Positions 43,620 to 56,700 of a stretch of DNA of 64,000 nt are shown piece by piece; positions within the stretch are counted from its first letter, which is position 1, and the number at the start of each line of letters is the position of its first letter. The position numbers and the translations under genes are program-made. The notes beneath the pieces are model-generated. The model was not told the DNA's origin. It made no database searches and saw only the letters and a list, made by a program, of their open reading frames with translations. Where the stretch lies: NCBI RefSeq assembly GCF_964340395.1, contig NC_135557.1, positions 12,999,546 to 13,063,545 on the forward strand. Direction: 5' to 3'. Source of the DNA: Glandiceps talaboti (taxonomy: Eukaryota > Hemichordata > Enteropneusta > Spengelidae).

Positions 43620-45500
43620 CAGTGTTACCACTAGACTATTGCAGTCTATGGATGTCTTGAGACTTCAAAAAATTGTTTTGTTTGTAGTATTATTAGTTTG
43701 TCAGCATAACGTTCATTTAATATAATGATTTTCATGTTGTTGTTGTTGTTGTTGTTTTTTTGTTAACATTTATTGAACATTTATGTATTATTTGCATCTA
43801 TCACAGGGCATGCACGCATGAACGCACATATACACTGACATCCAAACAGTCAGTCAGCCAGCCGTACACACACACACTAACAGTAGACAGATCAACGATA
43901 TTTTGATACTAATTCAATTTATTCCAAGTAATTATTAAAGGTAAAATTAATCAACCAGTTGTTACCACTCTTACAACGCTGTTTCAATTAGCTAACCAAA
44001 TATCTCGATTCAAATATTTCTTGTTTTGTCATATGCTGTTTTATTTCTAATGATGAAATGTAAACATACACTCTACAACCCGAAACATTATTAAGTGGAC
44101 AGGAATGTGATTGAACATTATACTTTGCCTCTCTGTGAACACAAATAAACACTTTTCGGTTCGAATGTTCCCTATTTAATCATACATTGATATTTGATGA
44201 ATGTGCATACTAAGATAGAATGTATCATTTAATGAGCGTGCGCGCTATCAGTGTCAAAATGCTGTTTTCAAGTAATTCTTTACAGCAACGTTGCATACGA
44301 CTTTAAAAAAACATTATGACACATAATTCAAACTATACAGTCACTCTGCTTTGGTAATATATATTATGACAATGTGAAAGTGGTGCGGACTGGCGGGCCC
44401 CATTTCTGAAAAAGGGCAGTGTGTGCGCTATACTTGCATAAACCCAACAACTCTTTCTAAGAACAATCCTGAAGGGACACTGTGCAATCAGTATGGTAGA
44501 GCATGCACGAGTGCCTGGACTGTAACACTTTTCGAATTTTTTGACATCCCAAAATATGCCTTAAAGTTAACTCCAAATGCCAAATATGGTAACGTATGTG
44601 GGGGAAGATAGCAATTACTAGTATGACAAAATGTTTCCCTACAAGTTAAAATAATTTAAAATAACCATTTTTCGGTATGGTGAAAGTATATGCCATCACC
44701 TAGAGCAACGCAGTTGACAGCCCCTTCTTCTCCCACCCCCCTTGATAGACGGCACATTTGCAAGGAATGACAAATACGACGTGGATTTCCAGCAATAACC
44801 ATCTATATCTAATCAATACCATCGTGAAAACAAACAAAAAATACACACGCTAATAAGTAGTAAGCATTTTTTTGTTCTTTAATAATTTACCTTGAGTGAC
44901 ACGTCGTACGTTCCATTACCTTCACTGATGATCGGAAGTGTTCTCGTATATCGTACTAATATCAAGTCAACTTCGGAGGAACACAGTTTTCCCATACACT
45001 TTTGTGTTAAGCTGAGTGTACTTATACTGAGGGTGGACAAGGAGATGAAAGTATTATTGGATGTCCATTCCCTTCATTATTCTCATCACTTAACTATACT
45101 GCCAAGCTATTTATTATCTTATTTTTTTAAATGTATTCTCATCTTCAAATTTTCTGATACAATTCTATCAATATTACTACTAACAGTCACACACAGAGAG
45201 ATAAATTAAACACCCCTTTCAACACTGGTATGCATGGTTTGAAAGTATCACTTCAGTCAATCACTTGTTTGTGTCAATTTACCACAATGACATTACAATG
45301 TAATTGTTTTCAATCCAATATGGCCCACAATCAAACATTTATACAGTGAATAAAATATGTATTGGTGTCCCCAATGGACAAGACAAAGAAGTAAAATTTG
45401 TGTGGAGTGATCTATGAAATTCCTTGCCAGGGTCAGACCAACACAGGTCAATGCAAACACACATACATAGGGGAGACTAGAGAGATCACTCAAAACTAGA
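43620..45500. other. 3' flank of the GABA-B-like gene; no gene seen
   Basis: 3'UTR and intergenic DNA with GTT repeats at 43738-43756 and an AATAAA at about 44142. Several short open frames (for example 44423-44611, 44892-45209) lack known motifs, and I do not call them genes. Confidence 0.45.
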
Positions 45501-45570
45501 TTTTTGTAGCAACAAACTTCATAGGTGCGTATTATTATGGTTGATGTACGGATCATATTATACGAAATCA

Positions 45571-46157
45571 TTAATTATGCAAATTATTCATTAACACTGT
45601 AAGGTACATCAACTAACTTTATAGGACATACACAATTTGTTATGGTTAATGTATGTACTGAATTGTATTGAAATTGAAGTATGCGGTCATAAGATATAGC
45701 TTAATTATCAATAATCATTAATTATGCAAATTATTTATTAACACTAAAAGGTACACCAACAAGCTTTACAGGACATATGTGATTGTTATGGTTAACGTGT
45801 GTACTGAATTATATTGGAATTGAAGTATGTATTCTTAAGATATAGCCTAATTACCGAAAATCATTAATTATGCAAATTATTCATTAACACTGTATGGTGC
45901 ATGAACAAACTTGATAGGACATATGTGTTTTCTTATGGTTAACGTATGTACTAAATTATGTTGAATTTGAAGTATGTATTCTTAAGATATAGCCTAATTA
46001 CCAAAAATAATTAATTATGCAAATTATTCATTAACGCTGTAAGATACATCAACGAATTTTATAGGACAAATGTATGTTGTTATGTTTAAGCAATATACTA
46101 AATTATATTGAAATTGAAGTATGCAGTCTTAAGATATTGCGTAATTAGTTGATTTCA
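45571..46157. repeat. 147-bp tandem array, four units
   Basis: Units begin at 45571, 45718, 45864 and 46011 with ttaattatgcaaattatt(c/t)attaac. A fifth, diverged start lies at 46158. Spacing is 147, 146, 147 and 147 bp. Each unit also contains 'ttatggttaa(t/c)gt' and 'gaagtat(g)'. A shortened unit precedes the array (about 45505-45570). Confidence 0.9.
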
Positions 46158-46199
46158 TTAATATGCTAATTTCTCTAATTAAACATTAACAGATCTGAC

Positions 46200-46430
46200 T
46201 CAAAACCTATTCAGGTCTAGCTATTACCCTAAAGATTATATATCCCAAATTTCATTACAATTGAGCCAGCCGATTTTTAGAAAATGATGACACAGACAGA
46301 CAGACAGACAGGCAGACAGACAGACAGGCAGGCTGGCAGACAGACACAGACAGACAGACAGACACACACACACACACACACACAGACACACCTTCCCCTT
46401 TTAATACCTCCCGTACCCTTACGGGAGGTA
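46200..46430 (-). repeat. repeat terminus: core, (CAGA)n/(CA)n and hairpin
   Basis: aaatttcattacaattgagccagccgat-type core, then CAGA/CA repeats (46289-46386), then tacctcccgta-ccct-tacgggaggta, a perfect 11-bp hairpin (about 46405-46430). It closes the 147-bp array and so may be the end of one larger element. Mirror of the layout at 9972-10220. Confidence 0.6.
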
Positions 46431-46439
46431 AAAATAATC

Positions 46440-48600
46440 ACATACACTATGATAGAGACAGCCCATTTCCTCAATTTACACTATATATGAACACATACAT
46501 ACACTACCGCACCCCAACCCCAATCCCCACTCCAACCCCAGCCCCCTGATTTGATTCACTACAAAGCTATAATGAATTGTGTACATCTATATGTATTGGC
46601 CTAACACCTGTCAAACATTTCAATCGTCTAATGTTAGGAAAACTTGAATTGAACATAAATGAAAAGTTAACAAGCAATATATTAGCATGATTACTCCAAC
46701 ACACTTCACAATTTTGACCATTTTCTGAGCTGGTAGTGTCAAAACACAGTGTCACTAGTTCTCCTGGCGGAGTTATTATATAGCGCCCCCAACATTTATG
46801 TTGTGTACGGATGTCAAACGGCAATGCCATTATCTGTTATGCGTACAGAACCACACCCTAATTGGTCTACCATATAGACTATTTTAGGTTTTGTTTTGAC
46901 AAAAACAATCTTTGATTAAGCAAAGTACTATGGCAAATAAACGAGAAATTCAAATTAGTATTACGTAGATTTCACCAAAAAAATCACGCTATTGACGGAA
47001 CAGTGATGTCTTCTTTCCATGGTTACTCACCAGTTCAGTGCACTCCTGGTTGGAAAAAATTATATTCTTTATATTCTTTCCCTTAAAACTTTGCAATATA
47101 TTTGTCCCCAAGGTTGGCGTAACCAGCGTGGCTGATATGTGCAAAAATTAAATGACCGCATCAAAGTCAGTATTACAATACGTAATAGATTGTCAACGAG
47201 TTCGGGAGGGTTCGTTTATTGGCACATACCGAACGGGTTGTCTTATATTAGGAGTGATTGGATCTTTTTCAAAATTTCAACATTTTGTGTAATTTGTTGC
47301 ATGCAAATTGAGTGCTGAGCGTAATATAGGTCACAGCCCTAAGAAAGAATGGGTTATGGCTCCATATAACCAACGGAAATCAAGGCCTCTGATTGGCCAA
47401 GTCGGTCTAGCCGTAGTGTAAATCTCATTCATCAAACGTTCGAAATATAAGCCATATATGGGAAATAATAGACTGGAAGCACGACACCAAGTTTATTAAT
47501 CTTTCGCTACACTGTGTCAAATGTATAACCACGTGTTGATTTGTAAGAACTAAGTCAACGTCACACACTAGTAGCCCAGCGATGCAACTAATAGCTGAGT
47601 AACTATGTCATTACGAAAATAAGAAACGTCAATTTGCTGTGGCAACAGCAGAATAAATTAAATTGAATATTATAGAAAACACGAAAAATAGTAAGAGTAC
47701 TGGTGTAAAAAATATTAACAAGGTTGTAGGTCGACAACCTTACAAAGCAAGGTCAGACTGTAGTCCACAGGTATGAGTTACAAAGTAACTTTTCTTTTCT
47801 CCGGCGCGGTGTCGGTCAACAGAGAGTTTATGAGATTTCACTTTTACGTTGAATGGAGAATATGAGACAGCCAATAATGCTTTGTCTAAGGGCTTTTGTC
47901 ATATTGCGCTAAGTATGATTGCGTTGACTAATACAAATTCAAGCAGGAGGCTATAAATCATAAATATATTACAAGTATGTGGGATTATATATTTATCACA
48001 TTAAAAAAAATTAATAAAGTATTTTGTGCGAATGACAAATTAATGACCGATATAAAGCAAAACGTGGTTGACATAAAATTAAAATTGTAGTTTTACTTCA
48101 CCTGTACCTAACAGTAATCAAAATGTGGTCATGTGATCATTTGCCGACCTCAATCTATTGTTAGTAACTCGTTCGTTCGTTTTTGTTTGTAATTGCCACT
48201 CGACTCATTCATAAAACCCTTTCTAGATTCAGTTTGCTGCATTCTCGCTGTTTTTCTTTCACAACGGGTCACACCAAATTGACCCAGTCTGTAACATTCT
48301 TTGTTATGAGTCTCGTACATTCAAAACACACATACATCAGAATACATTACATTTGTGTTAAAGACATGTGTTCTATGCGTGCATGCACCGAGTCTTTCGC
48401 CATTGACGTTACGACCAAAAAAAACTCACACATCGTGGTCGTCATGTTCTCTCACAATAAAGTGTGTATCATACAACAATACAACTCATCAGACAAATAC
48501 CTTGACAATTGAAATTCAACTATTTCATATATTTATAATATGGTAGTCGAAGGAACGGGAGAACACTAAAATACGAAATTTTTGAACAATAAGTAAAACT
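46440..48600. other. intergenic DNA with diverged repeats
   Basis: 47100-47160 and 47480-47520 are related to 54635-54710 and 54810-54870 (shared 'ggcgtaac.ag', 'tctttcgctacactgtgtcaa'). 47192-47242 is the second copy of the short inverted-repeat element at 9241. No gene is seen. Confidence 0.45.
47192..47242. repeat. short inverted-repeat element, copy 2
   Basis: gtcaacgagttcggg ... ggcacata ... ccgaacgggttgtc. Nearly the same as 9241-9297. Confidence 0.55.
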
Positions 48601-49439
48601 TCGCGACAGTTCAAATTCGTTGGTTTGCATTTCTTCTTTGTGACTGTGAACTAGATTCGCTTCTATATCGTAGATGACGGCAATTTGGGGGCGTTTGGAT
48701 AGAGGACATGGTGATGTTTCGACATTGGCGTTAACCTTGACATTTATTGTGCGATTATTGAAAGTTGCATCTTCAAAAATACCGCCAATTGCTGTAGCGA
48801 GGGAGTTTTGAACATCAGTTGTATATTCACATCATCCTGTAGACACGATAATAATATTGACATGACCAGATTGCTTTCGAACTGACAGTGACTACTTCTG
48901 GAGGTCGATCGGTGCATTACAATACTATAGACAGTATAGAATTTTCTGATTATACATTGCTGTTGTAACTTGTATAACCTGACATTGGAATTTGTAAAGC
49001 TATTGGGTTTACATGACTGCCTGAACATGATGTAATATCTTGGACATTCGCTGTTAGTCTTCCATCGAATTAAAATAATTATTCCATAGCACAAATAATA
49101 TGGTTGGTGCTTCGGACGTTTCGCTCGCCAGACAACTGCACTGCATCAGTAACCCCGACGTTGTGTATACGTAGGTGGCGTAGATCATTAATCGTTGTAT
49201 AGGTAAGCGATGGTTTGTCTTCCTACGTTCAATGCCTGCTTGTTTGCACGTTAATTGTTGCTGAGGAGAGAGTATAGTTTGTTCACATCCATTGGCTGAT
49301 TCTTGTATCAAATGGTTGTTACTGGTTTGTAGTTGATAGCAAGGCGGAAAATAGAATTACTGGTGTAGAAGGGAGGTGGGATCTGCACTCCTTATATTTA
49401 TATGCGAATATAATACGCATGCATATATACAGGACAACA

Positions 49440-50200
49440 GCTGCCGTTTACGATATTAGTATATACACAGCAACCGCTTTCGACGGGTAGGGTCGCGGTT
49501 GTTCGCTCACTGTCCTGATGATTTTATTTTCTTTCTCGGAGAATTCCAAATACTCGGTACCATGTATTATGCACTTCAGTTTGACGTCTCCCCATGTCAT
49601 GTGCCTACTCTCCTGGCAACGATGGAAGCCGAAAGCTTTTGGACGAGAAACAACAACGCTTTTGATGAACGGTACTCGATAACGCCCGACTCGTACAGAC
49701 GATTTCCTTCACACTCGCTTAATTCTCAGGCGGCATTTGTGTTTGTTTCCACGTCCATATTTTCTACGTTGTGATCGCTTTAGCTTGTAGGGTCTTCTGT
49801 CAACCGGTGAATTCTTTGTCTCTGACCATTGAAAGTTTGTAGCCCTGCTTGTTTAGGTAACGATCTGTACCCCTTTGAATAAGTAGTGACGGTGCCTATT
49901 ATATATTTTGACCCATCCTTTTGTTTCACACCGACGAAAACAACTACGTCTATAGGCGTTGAGCGGCTCTAATGGAATCTCACGGATTTACCTTTTATTT
50001 CGGATGATCTAACTGCCCTTATCCATTTGTAGAACTGATTGACTGCAGAATTTGAAGACTACACTGTGTTCTCATGTCGTTGTTGTTCAATCAACTCATG
50101 TTTGCCTACCTCACTGTAATCCATATTTTTATGTGTATTTTGCAAGGGCACGGGCCGAGGAACGCTGCACGTGTTCGGCAAGTTAAGGGAGCGACTTGAC
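49440..50200 (-). pseudogene. Crypton-like tyrosine recombinase (DUF3504) remnant
   Basis: The minus-strand translation in shifting frames gives, in the order expected for this family: EVGKHELIEQQ (about 50125-50090), VNQFYKWIRAVRSSE (about 50045-50000), IPLEPLNAYR, a K-G-W-V-K block, a RGTDRYLNKQGYKLSMVRDK stretch (about 49880-49815), GNKHK, WGDVKLK (about 49600-49578), then GTEYLEFSEKENKIIRT (about 49565-49510). The last block precedes the catalytic R-tail in intact proteins. Stops and frameshifts are frequent, so this is a dead copy. Identification rests on remembered family motifs. Confidence 0.65.
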
Positions 50201-51722
50201 AATTTGAAAAATCGTCCATACCTGCTGCTCCTACCTCAGCAGCGAGTCTGAACAGTTCGTTTATGTTATACTTTCTCCTGATATTTCAGACATGTTGGAA
50301 TGTTGGCAATAAAACAATTTGAAAACAAGGAACAAATACAGCACGCCTATGTGTTGTTCAATTTTTTGAACTAGGCAAAAGACACCTAGTACCTGTGAGA
50401 TCTACACGAATGCATTCAGAAATAACTTATAGAGAATGAACATGGTTCCATTTTCATTTTTAAGCCATGAATCCACGTGTACTTTATTTGTTAATATATA
50501 CATACACCAACTATCCATTCTTCAAACCCTCATCATTATTGAATTATGCACAAAATTATTTCTGACATATCAAGGGTTACTGATGTCAAAGTTGACGTAA
50601 ACACACATATGTACAAACACAGTTTGATAAGTTAATGAGATGAACAAACCTAAATTACAATTACGAAAAAAAGGAAAATGTCTTTAAAAAGAATGGAGGA
50701 GGAAAACTGCTGTCGACTATTGGGAGAGCCTTCAAGCTACTATAAATCAGCACTTTTCATGTTTCGCTCGTCCGAGGGAAGCCTTGTCGTACCATAAGTA
50801 AGTACGTACGTATGTAGGCTGGTGGAGGGGGGGGGGGGATATTATACACGGTATCTCGTACATGCGATCACCACCCACTCGTATTATCAGCATACGTGAA
50901 AATATGGGCAACGAATTTGGTTTTAAAAATGACTTTCTACTGTCCTAAGTAAAATAACAACAAGAAATTATGTTATGTATATTTTTGACAAATAACACGA
51001 ACTTTGCCAGTCATGCGCAATTATCGGGTTCTCATTAGTCGAAACGCGTTCTACTTAAATTAATGAATCAGATATAGATGTAAACGAACACATTTAAATT
51101 TGGTTGATTGACCAGACTGTAACTAGGATGAGTTCGAGTTTAGTTTATTATGAATAATTTCAATAAATATAGGTGAGTGGCTAATACGCAACAAGGAATT
51201 AACTTGGTTTGTCATGTCTCTCACACCGTAACTAAAAAATATCCACTCCGTCCACCATTGATAGAAGCATCGTAATTTGTGCCGTTGTGAGAGTTAAAAC
51301 TTTCGAATATGTAACTTATTATTACAATGATGTCCCATACTTTGAGTTTAATTCATGAACCTCGATTTATGCAAAAGCGGAGGTGTTTATAACACCGACA
51401 AGTGTATGTTATACCATACACCCTACACGAATGTGTACGGTCTATTGTTATACAAATACATGATACCCAGCAACTATTTGCTGAGAGCATACCAGAGTCT
51501 ACACTACGTCATAGGTGGTTGAGCATGAGCAAACAAAATGCGAGACCAGCGTAATTCGAATGTTATGGCATCCGGAAAAAATATTCCACTAGGCAATATA
51601 ACATTTAATCGTATGTTTTTGTCTATAACAATTGCTAGACATGATTAAGTAGTTTCTAAATTCTGATGGAGAGAAATAACGATATTGCATTGTGGTGAAA
51701 CTATACGTCACCACATATAGGG

Positions 51723-51769
<47 letters not shown>

Positions 51770-52950
51770 AATATATACTGGTCGATGCTGAGATATTCTT
51801 AACTTGGTCCTATTTGCAGCTACAAGGCAAGGTTAAGAAGTGGTTTCAATATACACTCTTTAAAACTGGCGCCTGTCATTGTTTTTTAAACACATTAAGT
51901 TTATCTAGTTTGGTCTCCATATATATCGCCAGCAGTTATATGCAGCAGCACTATAATATATGCCCCATCCCCTCTCTTAAACATTTATTGACAACAAAAT
52001 TGGTCTGTCATAATATAAATCACCGGCAAATGTGAATGGAACCGGAAGGTGGATGGCGATAAGTAGTCGACATTAGCTTTATTTCCACCATGTCTGCTGC
52101 ACGAAGTGCTCTCTTCTTGTAAAAGCAACATTTAAAACTTGATTATTAAGCTGAGACAATTTAAACATGTGATCATTTACATTCCTATAGAGACTGTATG
52201 CTCATCCTGAAATGATTTCGACTTTTGGATTATTCGTCGTTGCGTCCTAAAATGCTATTGGAAAAACGTTCGGATTGAAGATGCCCAACTTCAAGCTGAA
52301 TTGAGGTAAGTGCCTCTCTTATGAATTTCAAATTGTTAGCCTGTTCATATGTGATTGTTGTACTCTTAATATTAAATGTTAGAATTGCTTTAATTGTCGT
52401 TGTTTTCCAATTTATCGTCGTCACTAAAATTCCCGCGCAAAATACCATGCTTGCATGCATGCATGCATGCATGCATGTATGTATGAATGGAGTGTCAACA
52501 TTTACAAGCAGAAGTCAATGCGAGGAAAATAAAATGCGAAATGACAACATATGCCGCCTGGCTTTTCTAGCCAAAATGATAAAATCGTGAGAGATTACTG
52601 TCAGTAAATGACACGGCCAACCAAAACAAAGGTAACTGTTACAAATTTGAATGTATCAATAGACTATGGTGACCTATTTGCTATTCACACATATATAGGA
52701 GTGGTAACGTTGCATCACATTAACCACAACATATGGCCAAATCTGGAATTAAATACACAAATAGTTGTCTTACAAGCTTTACATTCATGATAAATTACAC
52801 AACTGAAAATTTGTATCCTGAAAACTCCCAACAGATACGCCAACCCTGACCTATCTACCCGCTAAATACCTCCAAAAACAAGTAAGATGAGATACTGTAA
52901 TGATATTCTGCTTAAATTAAAACATATAATGAACGAGACTTAAAGATTGA
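50200..52950. other. intergenic DNA, no gene recognised
   Basis: Contains G run at 50828-50838, (CA)n/(TA)n at 51726-51770 and (GCAT)n at 52452-52486. No exon or element with support. Confidence 0.4.
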
Positions 52951-52954
52951 CACT

Positions 52955-53700
52955 AAAACATAAGAATTGCACGGTTACTCGTCTGGGGATAAATTTGGCA
53001 GGAGTAGTACACATTGTTTGGCCCCAAGCTCTAAGCTAAAGAAGGCAGACGCATTCAATGAACTCATTCAACAGTTTACTGAAATATAAAGGTCACTTAA
53101 ACGTTTGACCTGGAACAAACGAGTCAATTGCCAATTATACTGTGTCTTTCCTGTAGAAAATACCGCCCAGTTTTGCATTTATTTCAGTTTGACCTATATG
53201 CGCTGTGGTCTGTCAAAATAAAGGTGAAACCACCAAGAGCAAATGCTCAGCAGATATATGCCTGCTGGCTGTACACGTCTAGACACTCTGACCAACTGTT
53301 TAATATATGTGCGACTACTCTCAAAATTTCACACAGACTAACACAGATACACGGTTAAATGTTTTAAGTTTAAGAAAGCGGAAAGTTTGAATGCGATCGC
53401 CAATATTAGAAGTCCCCGGATGTAGATGTATTATCGATCACCTCTAGATTAGTTTTAAACCGATGTTTGTCATTCAGTTTTAATGAAAAGAATACCAATG
53501 TTGCACCACAATATACAAAAGACATGACAAAGTCTGGCCCCACAGTCCACAATTTAAAATTTCGTAAACATCGTTGATTGGGTTAGAGACATTCATGAGG
53601 AAACTGATGACAAATTTCGCGTTGTGGCTAGCGTCCATAGATACCAACTTGCTATAGAACCCTTCCCTGACCCACACTCCCCCACACAAATCATCCAATA
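52955..53700. repeat. interspersed repeat blocks shared with 63.2-63.7 kb
   Basis: Block A (about 52960-53140: 'gcattcaatgaactcattcaacag') and block B (about 53490-53700: 'aatgttgc.ccacaa', 'gacatgacaaagtctggccccac') both recur at 63.54-63.72 and 63.23-63.42 kb, but in the opposite order. Confidence 0.4.
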
Positions 53701-56700
53701 GACCATTATCCGTCTCGCGGGAGACGCCATTGAGTGCATAGCAACCAAGTTCGGGTGGTCAAGCTGAAGTGTCAACCGCTTAGCAACACCATTGTTCTCG
53801 ATGTCATCGTACGTACAGTGCATGCAGTATGTATGATCATTGAAGTACATGTATACTTCCATGGTATGATAGATCAAGGGAAGCAAACTTTTAAAGTATG
53901 GTTGTAAAAACGACGTGCGTATGTACAATTCGCCGGCAGGGGTTTCATAACTAGACGTGACGGTGATTTTTGGCCGTCTGGGCGCAGATGAAGAGCGTTT
54001 GATTGACAGTGTTACCTTTGAAATCAGTTTCAACATGAACTTGAAAATATTAGAGTTGGATCCACTCGAGGATCGCAGGCCCTATGGTTGAAAACTTGCA
54101 TGTCAGGTCGCGAATATTGTATTCCTATTTTTAAACAACGTCTAAAATTTGATACAATGTCATAACTTTTCCATAGACTTTTTATACGTCGCGTAGCATC
54201 GTCTAAAAACCAACACAACAAAGTGTACGGGATCACTTTAATGTATAACGTGTTGTTAATAGTTGGCAATGATGTAATTCTTAGTCTGTAATTCGTCGGC
54301 TAAATTCGTCCGGGTTCGCTAAAAACTTTGAAAGCGGTTGAGAAAATTTTTTTTTTACTGTCTTTGATTTTATCATATAAATTTATAAATGAGCTATATA
54401 TATGTATTTAAAATTAAAATTCAGAGATACTATGTCGTTTTATTTTACGAATTTGGACTATGAGTTCTACAGCATGTTCATTGCTCCCCGTAGATGCGAA
54501 TTCGCATCGCCATCTCAGCCTTATCAAGTCTAACACTACACACAGGTGTGTGCGAGTTAGGAAAAAAACTGAATACTAATTAGATGGCGAATGACTTAGT
54601 TTCAACCAATGGGTGAACGTATTGTAATAGACTTTACACTCAAGGTAGGCGTAACTAGTTTGACTGACATGTACAAATATAGATATCAGCCTATCAGGAA
54701 TCATTAAATCAAAGTCACTCCTCAAATCGAACAATAATCTGTATCTAGGTAGATCTGTCAGTGTTTTTAAAAAGGGGAAAAACTGAGACGCATGCATGGG
54801 GAAAGAATGTACGACGCTAAGCTTATTAGATCTCATTAATTTGATCTTTCGCTACACTGTGTCAAGCTCGCTCGTAGTACTAACAGGTTGATCGCACGAA
54901 AGTCCAGGGACACGGCAACCTTGTGTTCATAGTGGTCTGAGGTTTAACACAAAAGTATAGTAATGACTGTTACGTCGATTCACCCAAAATGTGCTGGAAA
55001 GGGGTGGGTTTTTTGTGCTCATTAAGTATAAGAAAAGGCATTCTTTTCTAGGTTGGAATATTTTTTGAAATACCTGCCCAAGTTCAGGGGTATATTTTAC
55101 TTAAATTTTGCTAACAAAATTCGTTGCATTCTCAAAATTTGCTTACAATTGTTATTATTTCATTATTAAAATAATCAATTGTTTTGATCAGGCCTTAGCT
55201 ATTTCATCATACGAAGTGCCGTCTCAAGCATTACATAGATCAAGGGTCTCGAGCTCCGTAAGTTTTTTGGTGTGTGGAATGTCTAGACTTTGGGTTTACC
55301 GTTTGGATTTGGAAGTTTCAGCAGAGTCACCTGATTTTATTTTACATAGTCTATTTACGCAGCCGGCCCCTCCCCACCCTACCCCCGTCTAGGTCACAAC
55401 ACAAATTATTTAAACTAATAACAGCGTCGGTATGACATCACAGTTTTATGTACATTAAAACTAAACAGTACACTGGTTTTCACAACAACATAAGTATCCA
55501 TATTTGTTATAATGATACAATGAGCAATAAATATCTACCAAGATCTTGAAGACCTCAATATTCTTGTCAAAAAAGTAAATTTTGGGTGAAAAAGTCAACA
55601 AATTACATTTTTGGTCAAATATACTAAATATATGTAATTATTTTCCGTAAAAAATCAATAGAACAATGCATTATAGTTTATACTTTGGAACGGTAAATTG
55701 GAAACGAATGCGCCGTTATATCCAGCTACTATGGACCATGAAATAACTATTGTACTATCCCAAACTAATGTAGTATTGGTTCATTGGGGTTACGTGCTAA
55801 GCGGCCGTAAAAATACGCCTTCTGGGGACGTTTCGGCGCATACAAAGGTTTAGTTGACCTTTGACAACACAGGTTGACCACGTGACTCAATTCAACGGAG
55901 GGTAGCTTGCAATGAGCATGCGCAGACGGACATACCGGACACGTCCGATCGATGAAGTAAACAATGCGCGTGTTTATAGCCATGCTTTATGGAAGCTCTC
56001 TAGTATAAAGTACTAACCAATAAATATTTTATATCTTGATGAGAAGATGTAGACAAGTAACAATTATGTGAACAATATCATGTTTTTTTTGGGTGACATG
56101 CAGTCCAGACCATAGTGTTTTCATAACATAATCATGGCAGGCATTGGCAAAGGAAATGTATATTGATTCAAAAGACAGTTTTTGAACAGCTCTCATGAAA
56201 TCAGACTTGTACCATATGACCATACTACTAGCAATTGTATATACTGTGTTTACGGTATTAGATATTCTTTGACTTTCATCAATACAAATACACAAATCGC
56301 GTCTGTCTGTCTGCCTGTCTATCTGCATCCATCCATCCATCCATCCATCCATCCATGTATGCAGAGGAGGCGGGAAGGGGTGCAGAGCATGATGGGTAAA
56401 AACAAATATGATAGCTCATTAGGCCGTGTGCCTCCATTGTGTACACTTCGGTCGTGTGGTACGTTCATGTGCGGTGGCTGCTAACTAGCTGTATTCTGGG
56501 GTATTTTCAACTCGTCCTAAGTTTCGCAAGAATTGCATCATTTTAGATACTATAAAATCAAAATTCTCGACTGATATTTATCCCTTCCTGCTACAGGAAT
56601 CAATTTTGAAATTATTGATGCGGAAAGCCGATTTTTCGGCGATTTCGTGTAGCATGCTGGACCCTGATGACATGATGTCGTTACGTAAATGTCGGCCCTG

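Noticed and set aside
44150-44180. ggttcgaatgttccc resembling a tRNA B-box
   Set aside because: No A-box, acceptor stem or anticodon arm can be formed around it.
46567-46830. 87-codon minus frame with several Cys
   Set aside because: No known motif; overlaps a gggggcgctatataat-type sequence common in repeats.
49090-49160. Minus-strand CTGATG...GCGAAACGTC resembling a hammerhead core
   Set aside because: The invariant A9 is C, stem II has only about 3 pairs and stem I does not close. Not supportable from sequence alone.
53593-54036. 147-codon open frame on the minus strand
   Set aside because: No motif, no splice context, no upstream start evidence; partly overlaps the 53-kb repeat block.
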